Made by a program: the position numbers and the translations under genes. DNA of 64,000 nucleotides from CAVQGM01 sp963712065 (GTDB lineage: Bacteria > Actinomycetota > Acidimicrobiia > Acidimicrobiales > Acidimicrobilacustridaceae). The stretch is from the NCBI GenBank assembly GCA_963712065.1, contig CAVQGM010000002.1:1240001-1304000 (forward strand), written 5' to 3'. The notes beneath the pieces are model-generated. The model saw only the letters and a program-made list of their open reading frames with translations. It made no database searches and had not been told where the DNA came from. This document shows positions 17,157-24,761 of the stretch, piece by piece. Within the stretch, counting starts at the first letter, position 1; each line of letters begins with the position of its first letter.

Positions 17157-17782
17157 CGGCGCTTCCACTCGTCACGGTCGAACACGAGCCGCGCCGCGTA
17201 GCTCGAGCAGTCCCTCGTGGTGGGCGGTCGGTTCCCGAGCAGCCGCTTGGCGAGCATCGGGGCCACGACCGCGCCGCCGGCGAGCGCCCCCGACACGCCC
17301 CTCGTCCGGGCCAGCACGGGAATCACGGCGAGGTCCGCCAGGAAGCCGCCCAGGCCCGTGGCGCCGACGACCCTGAACGAGAGACCCCCCAACAGCACGA
17401 CCGCACCGGGCCAGTGGTGGACGAGCAGGGCACCGATCGCGGGAGAGATGCCCCGGCCGCCGGCACCCCCCATCCAGATCGACCAGTCGTGACCGCACAC
17501 CGCGACGGCGCCGGCCAACGCGGCGAGGACGGGCCGATCCGGCCCGGCCAACAGGGGACCGACCGCGCCCTTGGCGACGTCGGCCACACCCGCCACCGCC
17601 AGCGGGCCGAAGCCGGCCACCTCGTAGAGGGCCGACCCCGACACCGTTCCAATGCCGACGTCGCGGAGGTCGACCGACGCGCGCCGGCGGGCCGCGAGGT
17701 TGGAGAACGGGATCGAACCGGCGAGGTACGAGATGGCGACCACGGCGACGGGTCGCCGCGCCCGCCCCACCAGCGACGTCAT
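17153..17782 (-). CDS. Divergent PlsY-like glycerol-3-phosphate acyltransferase family membrane protein
   Basis: A 209-residue multi-helix membrane protein with the outline of PlsY (acyl-phosphate:glycerol-3-phosphate acyltransferase): SYLAGSIPFSNLAARR near the N-terminus, ADVAKGAVGPLLAG, and GHDWSIWMGGAGGRGISPA corresponding to the GHxxSxxxxxxGGKG motif. The usual GSGNxGATN motif is changed to GIGTVSGSALYEV, so activity is uncertain. It is the first gene of a two-gene minus-strand operon with the DegV protein and divergent from the hydrolase at 17908. Confidence 0.75.
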   Translation of the reverse strand: MTSLVGRARRPVAVVAISYLAGSIPFSNLAARRRASVDLRDVGIGTVSGSALYEVAGFGPLAVAGVADVAKGAVGPLLAGPDRPVLAALAGAVAVCGHDWSIWMGGAGGRGISPAIGALLVHHWPGAVVLLGGLSFRVVGATGLGGFLADLAVIPVLARTRGVSGALAGGAVVAPMLAKRLLGNRPPTTRDCSSYAARLVFDRDEWKRR

Positions 17783-17907
17783 CGACGGACCTCCCGATCG
17801 ATGGACACCGGGCCGATGGACGCCGGGCGGCGTCGACCGCGGCCCTCGGCGCCGAGCCCGACGGCCGCTGATCGAGTCGCCCCGACGACGGCTACCCTTC
17901 CCACCTC

Positions 17908-18660
17908 ATGCGCGACTGGCTGGTGACCCACGACGGCGTCCGCCTGGCGGCCCGTCACTGGCGTCCCGACGGGGCTTCCTCGACCGTGGTCGTGCTCGTC
18001 CACGGCTTCGGTGCGACCAAGGACGACACGTCCGTCGTCGCCGTCGCCGAGGACCTCTCGCGAGCGGGCCATCACGTCGTCTCCTACACCGGTCGGGGCC
18101 ATGGCGAGTCCGAGGGGCTCTGCACGCTAGGCGACCGCGAGCACCTCGACGTCGAGGCGGCGGTGGACGAGGCCCGGACCCTCGGGGAGCGTGTGGTGCT
18201 CGTCGGCACCTCCATGGGCGCCATCGCCGTGCTGCGCCACGCCTCGATGGGCGACATCGACGGGGTCGTCACCGTGTCGAGCCCGGCCGAGTGGCGCGTG
18301 CCCCGCACCGTCCAGAGCGCGGCGGCGGCCCTGCTCACCCAGCTGTCCCCCGGTCGCTGGCTCGCCCGTCGGTTCCTCGGTGTGCGTCTGGCCTCCGGTT
18401 GGTCGGGGGCGTCACCACCGGTCGACCTCGCCGCCACGATCCGCGCGCCCCACGTCGTCGTGCACGGCACGGGTGACCGGTTCATCCACTGGTCGGAGGC
18501 CGTCAAGCTGCACGACGCGGCCGCCGACCCGACCCGCCTCGTGCTGGTCGACGGCATGGGGCACGCGTACATGCCGGAGTCGCGACCGGTCATCACCACG
18601 AGCGTGGCGTGGGTGCTCGAGGATCGGTCGAGGTCACCACGGCCGATCGGCTCGCCATAG
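17908..18660 (+). CDS. Alpha/beta hydrolase
   Basis: A 250-residue alpha/beta hydrolase. The oxyanion region VLVHGFGATKDDT is followed by the nucleophile elbow GTSMGA (Ser of GxSxG), the acid in VVHGTGDRFIHW and the catalytic His in GMGHAYM, so a full Ser-Asp-His triad is present. The lack of a signal peptide suggests a cytoplasmic esterase or lipase-like enzyme; the substrate cannot be deduced. It is transcribed alone, 125 bp from the divergent PlsY-like gene, and its 3' end nearly meets the convergent NTF2-like gene. Confidence 0.83.
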   Translation: MRDWLVTHDGVRLAARHWRPDGASSTVVVLVHGFGATKDDTSVVAVAEDLSRAGHHVVSYTGRGHGESEGLCTLGDREHLDVEAAVDEARTLGERVVLVGTSMGAIAVLRHASMGDIDGVVTVSSPAEWRVPRTVQSAAAALLTQLSPGRWLARRFLGVRLASGWSGASPPVDLAATIRAPHVVVHGTGDRFIHWSEAVKLHDAAADPTRLVLVDGMGHAYMPESRPVITTSVAWVLEDRSRSPRPIGSP

Positions 18661-18667
18661 GCGGGGA

Positions 18668-19180
18668 CTACGTCGACGAGGAGAGCGTGGAGATCGACCG
18701 GACGATGCCGGCGAACCGCCCCCCGGTGACCGAGTGGATCTGCTCACGCCGGGCCCGGAACCGCCAGTGGTCGTCGACGCGGACATACTCGTCGAGGTAC
18801 AGGCCGTTGATGTCGATCAGCTCGGGCTCGCCCTCCCACACGGCGCCGTTGCGGTTGCAGACGTGGACCCGGCCGACCGCCGTGTCGGACCCGGTGAAGC
18901 GGATCTCGTGGGTGGAGATCGAGTGCAGGCACCAGGTGAACACCGACAGGGCGCCGGGCATCCACGCCGCCACCTCGGACGGTCGTCCGGCGATCCCGCC
19001 CGACGCCGTGTAGTCGATGGCCGCATCGGAGACGAAGAGCGCCTCGAACCGCGTCCAGTCGCGGTCGTCCACGGCGTGGGCGTAGGCGACGGCCAGGTCG
19101 CGGATGGCGTCGGCGTCGGCCCGTCGCTCCCCGTCGAGCACCCGTCCGTCGTCGCCTCCGTCCACCCCTGCTCCCCTCAC
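18668..19180 (-). CDS. NTF2-like (SnoaL-type) protein
   Basis: A 170-residue protein with an NTF2-like fold: AIRDLAVAYAHAVDDRDWTRFEALFVSDAAIDY is the usual N-terminal helix and first strand, and IDINGLYLDEYVRVDDHWRFRAR the C-terminal sheet. The family contains ketosteroid isomerases, dehydratases and non-catalytic binding proteins. Start is GTG at 19180; about 20 residues precede the domain. The C-terminal Ser/Thr-rich tail is unremarkable. Precise function unknown. Confidence 0.75.
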   Translation of the reverse strand: MRGAGVDGGDDGRVLDGERRADADAIRDLAVAYAHAVDDRDWTRFEALFVSDAAIDYTASGGIAGRPSEVAAWMPGALSVFTWCLHSISTHEIRFTGSDTAVGRVHVCNRNGAVWEGEPELIDINGLYLDEYVRVDDHWRFRARREQIHSVTGGRFAGIVRSISTLSSST

Positions 19181-19246
19181 GCGTCGTCGAGACCCATCCT
19201 CCCACGGGCGGGGCGTTCGACCGACGCTCGGCTCCCCGGTCCCGCG

Positions 19247-19666
19247 TCAGAGGGCTCGCATGCGGTTGTTGCGCGCCTGGTGCTCGACCTCGGCCAGACC
19301 GAGGACCTCGAGGACCGGGGGGACGTAGTTCCCGAACCGGCCGCGGAGGCCCTTCTTCAGCCCGTACCAGCCGCCGACCGGGTTGCCCGGGTCGCGACCC
19401 CACGCCTCGACCGTGTCGTCGGCCGCCGGCTTCTGCTCGTCGGCGTTGCCGAGGGCCATCCAGTCGCCGCGGGCCACGAGCATGGCGTGGAGATCGTCGA
19501 TGCACCGCAGGTGGTACCGGAGCTCGGTCGCCCCGACCTGCACGACGAGGGCCGGGGGGTCGGCGTCGGGATCGCGGTAGGCCTCGAACTCGGACTTCCC
19601 CGGTGGGGTGGTCAGGACCCACGGATCGTCCGGCGTGCCCGTCCCCTCGACCTCGATCGCTGCCAT
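19247..19666 (-). CDS. Conserved small protein of unknown function
   Basis: A 139-residue soluble protein starting MAAIEVEGTGTPDDPWVLTT, with segments FEAYRDPD and WYGLKKGLRGRFGNYVPPVLEVLGLAEV. I recognise no catalytic motif and no signal peptide or membrane segment. The aromatic and acidic composition (pI acidic) and the dominant G/C third positions support a real gene. It is divergent from the HTH regulator at 19777 and shares the intergenic region that contains a clear inverted-repeat operator, so it is a likely regulatory target. Confidence 0.7.
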   Translation of the reverse strand: MAAIEVEGTGTPDDPWVLTTPPGKSEFEAYRDPDADPPALVVQVGATELRYHLRCIDDLHAMLVARGDWMALGNADEQKPAADDTVEAWGRDPGNPVGGWYGLKKGLRGRFGNYVPPVLEVLGLAEVEHQARNNRMRAL

Positions 19667-19732
19667 CGCGCCTGCCCCTCTCCGTCCCCGACCGTCGGGA
19701 CCGACTGCCGCCGCATGCTACGGACCCGAGAG

Positions 19733-19747
19733 TGACATCTCTTGTCA
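19733..19747. promoter_or_regulatory. Inverted-repeat operator TGACA-N5-TGTCA
   Basis: TGACATCTCTTGTCA is a perfect 5-bp-arm palindrome with a 5-bp spacer. It lies 30 bp upstream of the HTH regulator start (19777) and 67 bp from the divergent start at 19666. Position and symmetry suggest autoregulation by the WYL/YafY-like regulator and control of the divergent unknown gene. Confidence 0.65.
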
Positions 19748-19776
19748 TGAATCCTCGGCGATGGCACGCTCGCCGG

Positions 19777-20334
19777 ATGCGCGCCGGACGGCTGGTGTCC
19801 CTCCTCCTCATCCTCCAGCGACGGGGCCGGGTGACCGCCGCCGAGCTGGCCCGCGAGCTGGAGGTGAGCCAACGAACGGTGTTGCGCGACATCGAGGAGC
19901 TCTCGGGCGCGGGCGTCCCCGTGTACGCGACGAGGGGGCCCGGAGGCGGGTTCGAGCTGCTCGAGGGCCATCGCACGGACTTGCCCGTGCCGCACGGCGA
20001 ATGGCGAGCCGACCGGCGCCCGGGACGACCCCGGCGGGCCCGCGTGCGCATCACCGCCGAGGGCCGACGCCTCGCCGCGCTCCTCGGCCGGCTCCAACCG
20101 CTCCGGGTCAGCCGAACCGAGGGCGCCGACGAGCTCGGCCGGCTGGAGGCGACCTTCCGGATCCACACCCTCGAGGGGACGGTCCTCGACGTCCTGTCCC
20201 TCGGCCCCCACATCGAGGTCGTCGGCCCCACCGAGCTCCGCACCGCCGTCGCCGACCGACTGACCGCCGCCGCCCACCTCTACGCGTCGGACGGATCGGT
20301 TGGGCCACCTCCGACGGAGGAGCACCCACCGTGA
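19777..20334 (+). CDS. HTH-type transcriptional regulator (YafY/DeoR-like, short form)
   Basis: A 185-residue regulator. The N-terminal winged helix-turn-helix is clear: RLVSLLLILQRRGRVTAAELARELEVSQRTVLRDIEELSGAGVPVYATRG. The ligand-binding part is much shorter than a full WYL regulator (usually about 310 residues): it retains only a segment RITAEGRRLAALLGRL and a C-terminal alpha/beta stretch. The ATG at 19777 directly begins the HTH; an in-frame ATG at 19747 overlaps the operator palindrome and is less likely. Its target is probably the divergent unknown gene through the 19733-19747 site. Confidence 0.8.
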   Translation: MRAGRLVSLLLILQRRGRVTAAELARELEVSQRTVLRDIEELSGAGVPVYATRGPGGGFELLEGHRTDLPVPHGEWRADRRPGRPRRARVRITAEGRRLAALLGRLQPLRVSRTEGADELGRLEATFRIHTLEGTVLDVLSLGPHIEVVGPTELRTAVADRLTAAAHLYASDGSVGPPPTEEHPP

Positions 20335-20430
20335 CCTCTCCGCCCCGGCGCGGCCGCCCCGAGCAGTCGACGACCGGCGGTCCGACGGCCGTCGTCGTGT
20401 TCGCCGCCTCGGCAACGACGCGCTTGACCC

Positions 20431-20468
20431 CTCACCCCGATGGACGCATCCTGCGACGGAGGGGTGAG
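20431..20468. promoter_or_regulatory. Inverted repeat CTCACCCC / GGGGTGAG upstream of secreted protein gene
   Basis: Perfect 8-bp arms at 20431-20438 and 20461-20468 are separated by 22 bp, about 40 bp before the start at 20510. They could be an operator or a leader hairpin. A TTGACC at 20424-20429 overlaps the left side and might be a -35 element, but no convincing -10 follows. Confidence 0.4.
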
Positions 20469-20509
20469 CGGCGCACGGCGATCGCCGGACGCCAGGATGG
20501 GGAGGGCGG

Positions 20510-21686
20510 ATGCACACGACGCGGACGAAGTGGGGCGCGGCAGCGACCGCGATGGTCGCGACCCTGGCGTTGGGGGTGGCGGCACCGGCGAGCTCACAGC
20601 TCGCCGTCTCGGAACCGTTGGCAGAGGGGCTGTTCGGGCCCCTCGGGCTCGCCGTCGACGACGACGGCACGATCTACGTCACCCAGACCTTCGGTGCTCC
20701 GTCGGCGCTGACGGTCATCGAGGCCGACGGGACCACGACGAACGTCGCCGAGGCCGCAGCGGAGACGAACGGGTTCGGTGGGGTGTCGGCGCGAGACGGC
20801 GAGATCGTCTTCACGATCAGCGGGGACGGGGTCGGCCTCCTCGAGCGGCTGCTCTCACCCGGGTCCACCGAGACCATCGCCAGCCCGGCGCAGTGGGAGG
20901 CCGACGAGAACCCCGACCAGGTGAACTCGTACGGCTTCCAGGGTCTCGATCCGGCCTGCGTGGCCGAGGTCGGCGCCATCCCGGACATCCCCGGCGGAGG
21001 TGAGCCGTATCCGGGCGAGGTCGACTCCAACCCCTACGGCGTCGCCAGCCTGCCCGACGGCTCGTGGATCGTCGCCGATGCGGGTGGCAACGACCTGGTG
21101 GGCGTCCAGCCCGACGGCACCATGAGCACGATCGCCGTGCTGCCACCACTGCCGTTCGTCGTGCCGGACGGCGCCCCGCTGCCCGAGTGCACCTGGGGCA
21201 CGACGTTCAACTTCGAGCCGGTGCCCACCGACGTCGAGCTCGGGCCCGACGGACAGCTCTACGTGACCGGCCTGCCCGGTGGACCCGAAGACGCCAGCTT
21301 CGGGGCACGCGGCGTCGTGTTCCGGGTCGACCCGGACACGGGTGAGGCCGCGGTCGTGGCGTCGGGCTTCCTCGGCGCGACCGGTCTCGCCATCGCCGAC
21401 GACGGCTCGATCTACGTCGCCGAGCTGTTCGGCAACAAGGTGTCGAAGGTGGTGGGCGGCGGCCCCGAGACCGTCGCCGAGGTCGACGCGCCGGCGGCGA
21501 TCGAGTCCTTCGACGGGAAGCTCTACGTGACGATCCGAGCCCTGCCGGGCGAGGACGGCCCGCCGAACGGCGCCGTCGTCACCATCGACCTCCCGGCGCA
21601 GGCGGCGACCACCACCACCACCACGGCGGCGACGCCCAGCGACGGCTGCCCAGGCGGTGGCGGCCAGGCCGGCGTTCACCGGCTAG
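20510..21686 (+). CDS. Secreted ScyD/ScyE-like beta-propeller protein (3' frameshift)
   Basis: An exported protein: a Sec signal peptide (AATAMVATLALGVAAPASSQ) is followed by repeated propeller strands such as GPLGLAVDDDGTIYVTQ, NPYGVASLPDGSWIVADAGGNDL, PTDVELGPDGQLYVTGL and GATGLAIADDGSIYVAEL. A Thr-rich linker follows at about residue 365. In the sequence as given the frame runs on to 22135, opposite the DUF4235 gene. Removing one C from the CCC at 21635-21637 gives a natural end ...AARPAFTG and a stop at 21684-21686 that meets the convergent stop of the DUF4235 gene; I annotate that end. Function is unknown; ScyD/E family members are linked only loosely to pigment genes. Confidence 0.78.
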
Positions 21687-22033
21687 GAGACGTGGCCGGA
21701 CGGGGTCCGGCGGGCGTCGGTCGCCGACCCGACCGGTGGCGGCGCCTCGCCGGTGGCCAGCTCCCAGCCCTTCACCGCGAGCCGCTGGGCGACGAGACGG
21801 GCGAGCCCGCCGCCGACGCCCACCGCCACTGCCCAGATGATCGCCTCCGACCAGTTGATCCGGCGATCGGCGGGGTTCGGCGGCCCCACGTCGGGCACCC
21901 CCACGTACCTGGTCCACAACGCGGTCAGCGCTCGCTGGGTGAGCACGGCCGCCAGCAGCCCGGTCCCGGTGGAGACCACCTGCCACGCGAGGCGCTTCGA
22001 GTCCGACTCCGAGGGCTCCTGCGGCAGTGCCAT
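21683..22033 (-). CDS. DUF4235 small membrane protein
   Basis: A 116-residue protein with two hydrophobic segments (LAWQVVSTGTGLLAAVLTQRALTAL and IIWAVAVGVGGGLARLVAQRL) and the family ending KGWELATGEAPPP. DUF4235 proteins are small integral-membrane proteins found in actinobacteria with no known function. Its stop shares the CTAG at 21683-21686 with the convergent secreted-protein gene. Confidence 0.8.
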   Translation of the reverse strand: MALPQEPSESDSKRLAWQVVSTGTGLLAAVLTQRALTALWTRYVGVPDVGPPNPADRRINWSEAIIWAVAVGVGGGLARLVAQRLAVKGWELATGEAPPPVGSATDARRTPSGHVS

Positions 22034-22096
22034 GGCCGCAGTCTGGCACCGTCGGTTCGCCCCTCGCGGGACACCGGTAGAGCCGGCCTCTCTCCT

Positions 22097-22759
22097 TCAG
22101 CGCGCTTCCTCGGCGACGATCGACCCGACGGGTGACGGGCGGAACGAGGCGAGGAACACCCGGACCGAGGCCGGGGTGCCGCTGAGCTCGACCGCACCGC
22201 TCCGTTGGGCCTGGGCCAGGGAGACACGGCCGAGATACGTCCGGTACAGCGCCGCACGGTCGCTCTGCAACGAGACGTCGACGTCGAATCCGGGATCGGC
22301 CAGGCACAGCGACGGCTCGTCCTCCACCACGATCCAGTACCGCTTCGGGTGGTCGGTGAAGCGCACGAACACCGTGAACCGGGACCGCGGGATCTGCGTC
22401 GTGTCCATCCGCCGGTGCAGCCACCACAGCAGCAGGTCGGGGTCCAGCTCCTCCTCGACGGGCTCGCCGAAGGTCCAACGGGCGCCCCAGGTGGCCAGGC
22501 CGAACACCACCGGCTGCAGGTCACGACCCATCTCGGTCAGGACGTAGGAACCGTCGTCGGCCTGCTCGACGATGCCGGCGAGCCGGAGCTGCCGCAGCCG
22601 TCGGGTCAGCAGTGCCCGGGACAGCCCGGGGTTGCCCCGGATGAGCTCGTTGAACCTGGTCGTGCCGGTGAGCAGGTCCCGGACGATGTGGATGGTCCAG
22701 CGGTCGCCCAGCACCTCTGCCGAACGGGAGATCGGGCAGTACTGGCCGTAGGACGCCAT
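22097..22759 (-). CDS. HxlR-family transcriptional regulator with C-terminal SCP2-like domain
   Basis: A 220-residue regulator. Residues 1-105 are a MarR/HxlR winged helix: YCPISRSAEVLGDRWTIHIVRDLL begins with the redox- or ligand-linked Cys, and RFNELIRGNPGLSRALLTRRL is the recognition helix region. The remaining part (about 110-220) is longer than in simple HxlR proteins and resembles a sterol-carrier-type ligand pocket (RFTDHPKRYWIVVEDEPSLCL...). Divergent from a cupin gene and an acyl-CoA dehydrogenase, so it may sense an acyl or aldehyde intermediate. The ATG at 22759 begins the HTH. Confidence 0.84.
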   Translation of the reverse strand: MASYGQYCPISRSAEVLGDRWTIHIVRDLLTGTTRFNELIRGNPGLSRALLTRRLRQLRLAGIVEQADDGSYVLTEMGRDLQPVVFGLATWGARWTFGEPVEEELDPDLLLWWLHRRMDTTQIPRSRFTVFVRFTDHPKRYWIVVEDEPSLCLADPGFDVDVSLQSDRAALYRTYLGRVSLAQAQRSGAVELSGTPASVRVFLASFRPSPVGSIVAEEAR

Positions 22760-22779
22760 GGCGCGATCTTCCCACACCG

Positions 22780-22794
22780 GTTCACGAATGGAAC
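22780..22794. promoter_or_regulatory. Possible HxlR operator GTTC-N7-GAAC
   Basis: GTTCACGAATGGAAC, with short 4-bp arms, lies 21 bp before the HxlR start and 86 bp before the cupin start. The arms are short, so the match may be chance; position between the divergent genes is the main support. Confidence 0.3.
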
Positions 22795-22879
22795 TAGGCG
22801 CCGACCGGCTCGACGTCGTTCGCTGGAGCCGACCGGTGAGGGGCCCGTCGTCCCGACGGGGCCCCGAGAAGGAGGACCG

Positions 22880-23266
22880 ATGCGCATCGCCAGGAACGAC
22901 ATCCCCACCAAGATCGACGCACCGGGCGCCGTGGCCCGCCAGGCCACCGGGTTCGGCGGCGTCACCGAGGACGCTCCCCTGGGGGCGGAGTACTTCTCCC
23001 TGGCCGCCGGCACCGACATCGCCCCGCTCCTGGTCGGGCTCCACGACGATGCCTGTGACGCCCCCCACTGGGGGTTCATGGTGTCCGGCCAGGTGATCGT
23101 CACCTACACCGACGGCACCGAGGACACCTGCTCCACCGACGACCTCTTCTACTGGCCACCGGGCCACCGCGTCCGGGTCCTCGACGACGCCGAGATCGTC
23201 CTGTTCAGCCCACAGGCGGCGCACGGCGCGGTCATGGACCACATGCTGGCTCGGATGGCCGGATGA
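22880..23266 (+). CDS. Cupin-domain protein
   Basis: A 128-residue single cupin. The two conserved motifs are partly visible: GLHDDACDAPHWGFMVSGQVIVTYTDG (motif 1 with His) and DDLFYWPPGHRVRVLDDAEIVLFSP (motif 2 with His). It may be a small dioxygenase or metal-binding protein. An AGGAGG site sits before the ATG at 22880. It probably forms an operon with the acyl-CoA dehydrogenase 73 bp downstream. Confidence 0.8.
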   Translation: MRIARNDIPTKIDAPGAVARQATGFGGVTEDAPLGAEYFSLAAGTDIAPLLVGLHDDACDAPHWGFMVSGQVIVTYTDGTEDTCSTDDLFYWPPGHRVRVLDDAEIVLFSPQAAHGAVMDHMLARMAG

Positions 23267-23339
23267 AGGCGACCCCCGTCGCCGACGCACGGGCCGACAC
23301 CGACGAAACCACACGACGACGACACCTGGAGATGACGTC

Positions 23340-24485
23340 ATGACCACAGCAACCCTGCCGCGCCACGAGGTGGAGGCCGAGAGCGCCTGGGCCGATGCCG
23401 CGGAGGACGTCGCGGCCGCGATCGCCGGGCACGCGGCCGACCACGACCGCTCGGGGACCTTCGTCTCGGACGGCATCGACCTGGCCCGCGACCGCGGGCT
23501 GGTCTCGATGCTCGTGCCCACCGAGTTGGGCGGGGGCGGTGCCACCCACGCCGAGACGTGCGCCGCGCTCACCACGCTGGCCCACGGATGCCCGGCCACC
23601 GCGCTCACCCTGTCCATGCACAGCCACCTGGTGGCGGCGCAGGTGTGGCGACACAAGCACGACCTTCCCGCACCGGTGCTGACCAGGGTCGCGGCCGAGC
23701 GGATCTTCCTCGTCTCCACCGGCGCCGCCGACTGGATCGACTCCGGGGGCCGTTCGTCCAAGGTGGAGGGAGGCTTCCGCGTCTCGGCCCGCAAGGCCCC
23801 GTCCAGCGGCTGCCCCGCCGGCGACGTGCTGGTCTCCAGTGCCCGGTGGGACGACGCCCCGGACGGCCCACAGGTCATCCACTTCGCCGTGCCCTTCGCG
23901 GCGGACGGGGTCAGCATCGACCAGACCTGGGACACCATGGGCATGCGGGGCACGGGGTCCCACACCGTGGTCCTCGACGACGTGTTCGTCCCCGATGCCG
24001 CCGTGTCACTCACCAGGGCCGCCGGGGTCTGGCACCCGGTGTGGAACACCGTCATCGGCGCGGCGATGCCGTTGATCATGGCGGTCTACGTCGGGATCGC
24101 GGAGGCGGCCGCCACCAGGGCCGTCGCCCTGGTCGGCGAGCGCGGCGGCACCACCGCCGCGCCGCTCGTCGGCAGGATGCTCAACCAGCTCCACACCGCC
24201 CGGGACGGGCTGGCGGCCATGGTGGTGCTGAGCGACGACCTCCGGTTCGCGAACACCGACGATCTCGGCGCCGCCGTCCTCAGCCGGAAGACGGTGGTCG
24301 CCGACGCCGCCATCAGCACCGTCCGCCTGGCCATGGAGGCGGTGGGCGGCGCCAGCTACTCGACCTCCACCGGCCTGGAACGGCTCTACCGGGACGTGCA
24401 CGGCGGCCTCTACCACCCGCTGCCGGCGGCGAAGCAGGAGGTCTTCACCGGCAGGGCGGCCCTCGGCCTGGCCCCGGTGGGCTGA
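23340..24485 (+). CDS. Acyl-CoA dehydrogenase family flavoprotein
   Basis: A 381-residue protein with the three-domain acyl-CoA dehydrogenase outline: N-terminal helical domain (RDRGLVSMLVPTELGGGG), middle beta domain (KAPSSGCPAGDVLVSS), and C-terminal helical bundle with FAD contacts (TMGMRGTGSHTVVLDDVFVPD, GGASYSTSTGLERLYRDVHGGLYHPLP). The end of the bundle resembles DszC/acyl-CoA dehydrogenase-like monooxygenases as well as true dehydrogenases. The catalytic Glu is not obvious, which favours the monooxygenase-like subgroup. Its 3' end is only about 45 bp from the cytochrome P450 remnant. Confidence 0.84.
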   Translation: MTTATLPRHEVEAESAWADAAEDVAAAIAGHAADHDRSGTFVSDGIDLARDRGLVSMLVPTELGGGGATHAETCAALTTLAHGCPATALTLSMHSHLVAAQVWRHKHDLPAPVLTRVAAERIFLVSTGAADWIDSGGRSSKVEGGFRVSARKAPSSGCPAGDVLVSSARWDDAPDGPQVIHFAVPFAADGVSIDQTWDTMGMRGTGSHTVVLDDVFVPDAAVSLTRAAGVWHPVWNTVIGAAMPLIMAVYVGIAEAAATRAVALVGERGGTTAAPLVGRMLNQLHTARDGLAAMVVLSDDLRFANTDDLGAAVLSRKTVVADAAISTVRLAMEAVGGASYSTSTGLERLYRDVHGGLYHPLPAAKQEVFTGRAALGLAPVG

Positions 24486-24529
24486 CCGGTCGCGCGCGGA
24501 GCTTCGCGGCACCGCGCCACGCCGGCCTG

Positions 24530-24700
24530 CCGTCCGACCGCCTCGCGGATCAACGCCGGGTCGGACACGAGGTAGGTGTCCTGCCCGGGGATCCGCCACA
24601 CGGGGGCGTCGCGGCGGAGCCGGTCGTAGAGCGGGCCGGGGTCGTCGAGCACGTCCTCGCGCAGCAGCAGCCCGGGGTCGCCGAGATCGAAGTCGATCAC
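24530..24700 (-). pseudogene. Cytochrome P450 N-terminal fragment
   Basis: The first 57 residues of a cytochrome P450 are present, with GTG start at 24700 and a strong GGAGGAGG site upstream. LDDPGPLYDRLRRDAPVWRIPG and TYLVSDPALIREAVGR match the conserved N-terminal P450 segment. Similarity ends abruptly at about 24530, 45 bp beyond the acyl-CoA dehydrogenase stop, and the remaining 340 residues with heme-binding Cys are absent. It was probably the last gene of the operon that starts at 29079 and was cut by a deletion or recombination. Confidence 0.75.
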
Positions 24701-24761
24701 CGCCCTCCTCCCTCGTGTCGGGCGAGTCGGCCGGCCGTGGTCGCGGCTGGGACGCGTCGGG

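Noticed and set aside
22097..24079. Long minus-strand frame running from the HxlR gene back over the acyl-CoA dehydrogenase
   Set aside because: Only its last 220 codons are a real regulator; the upstream part is the antisense of the cupin and dehydrogenase genes.
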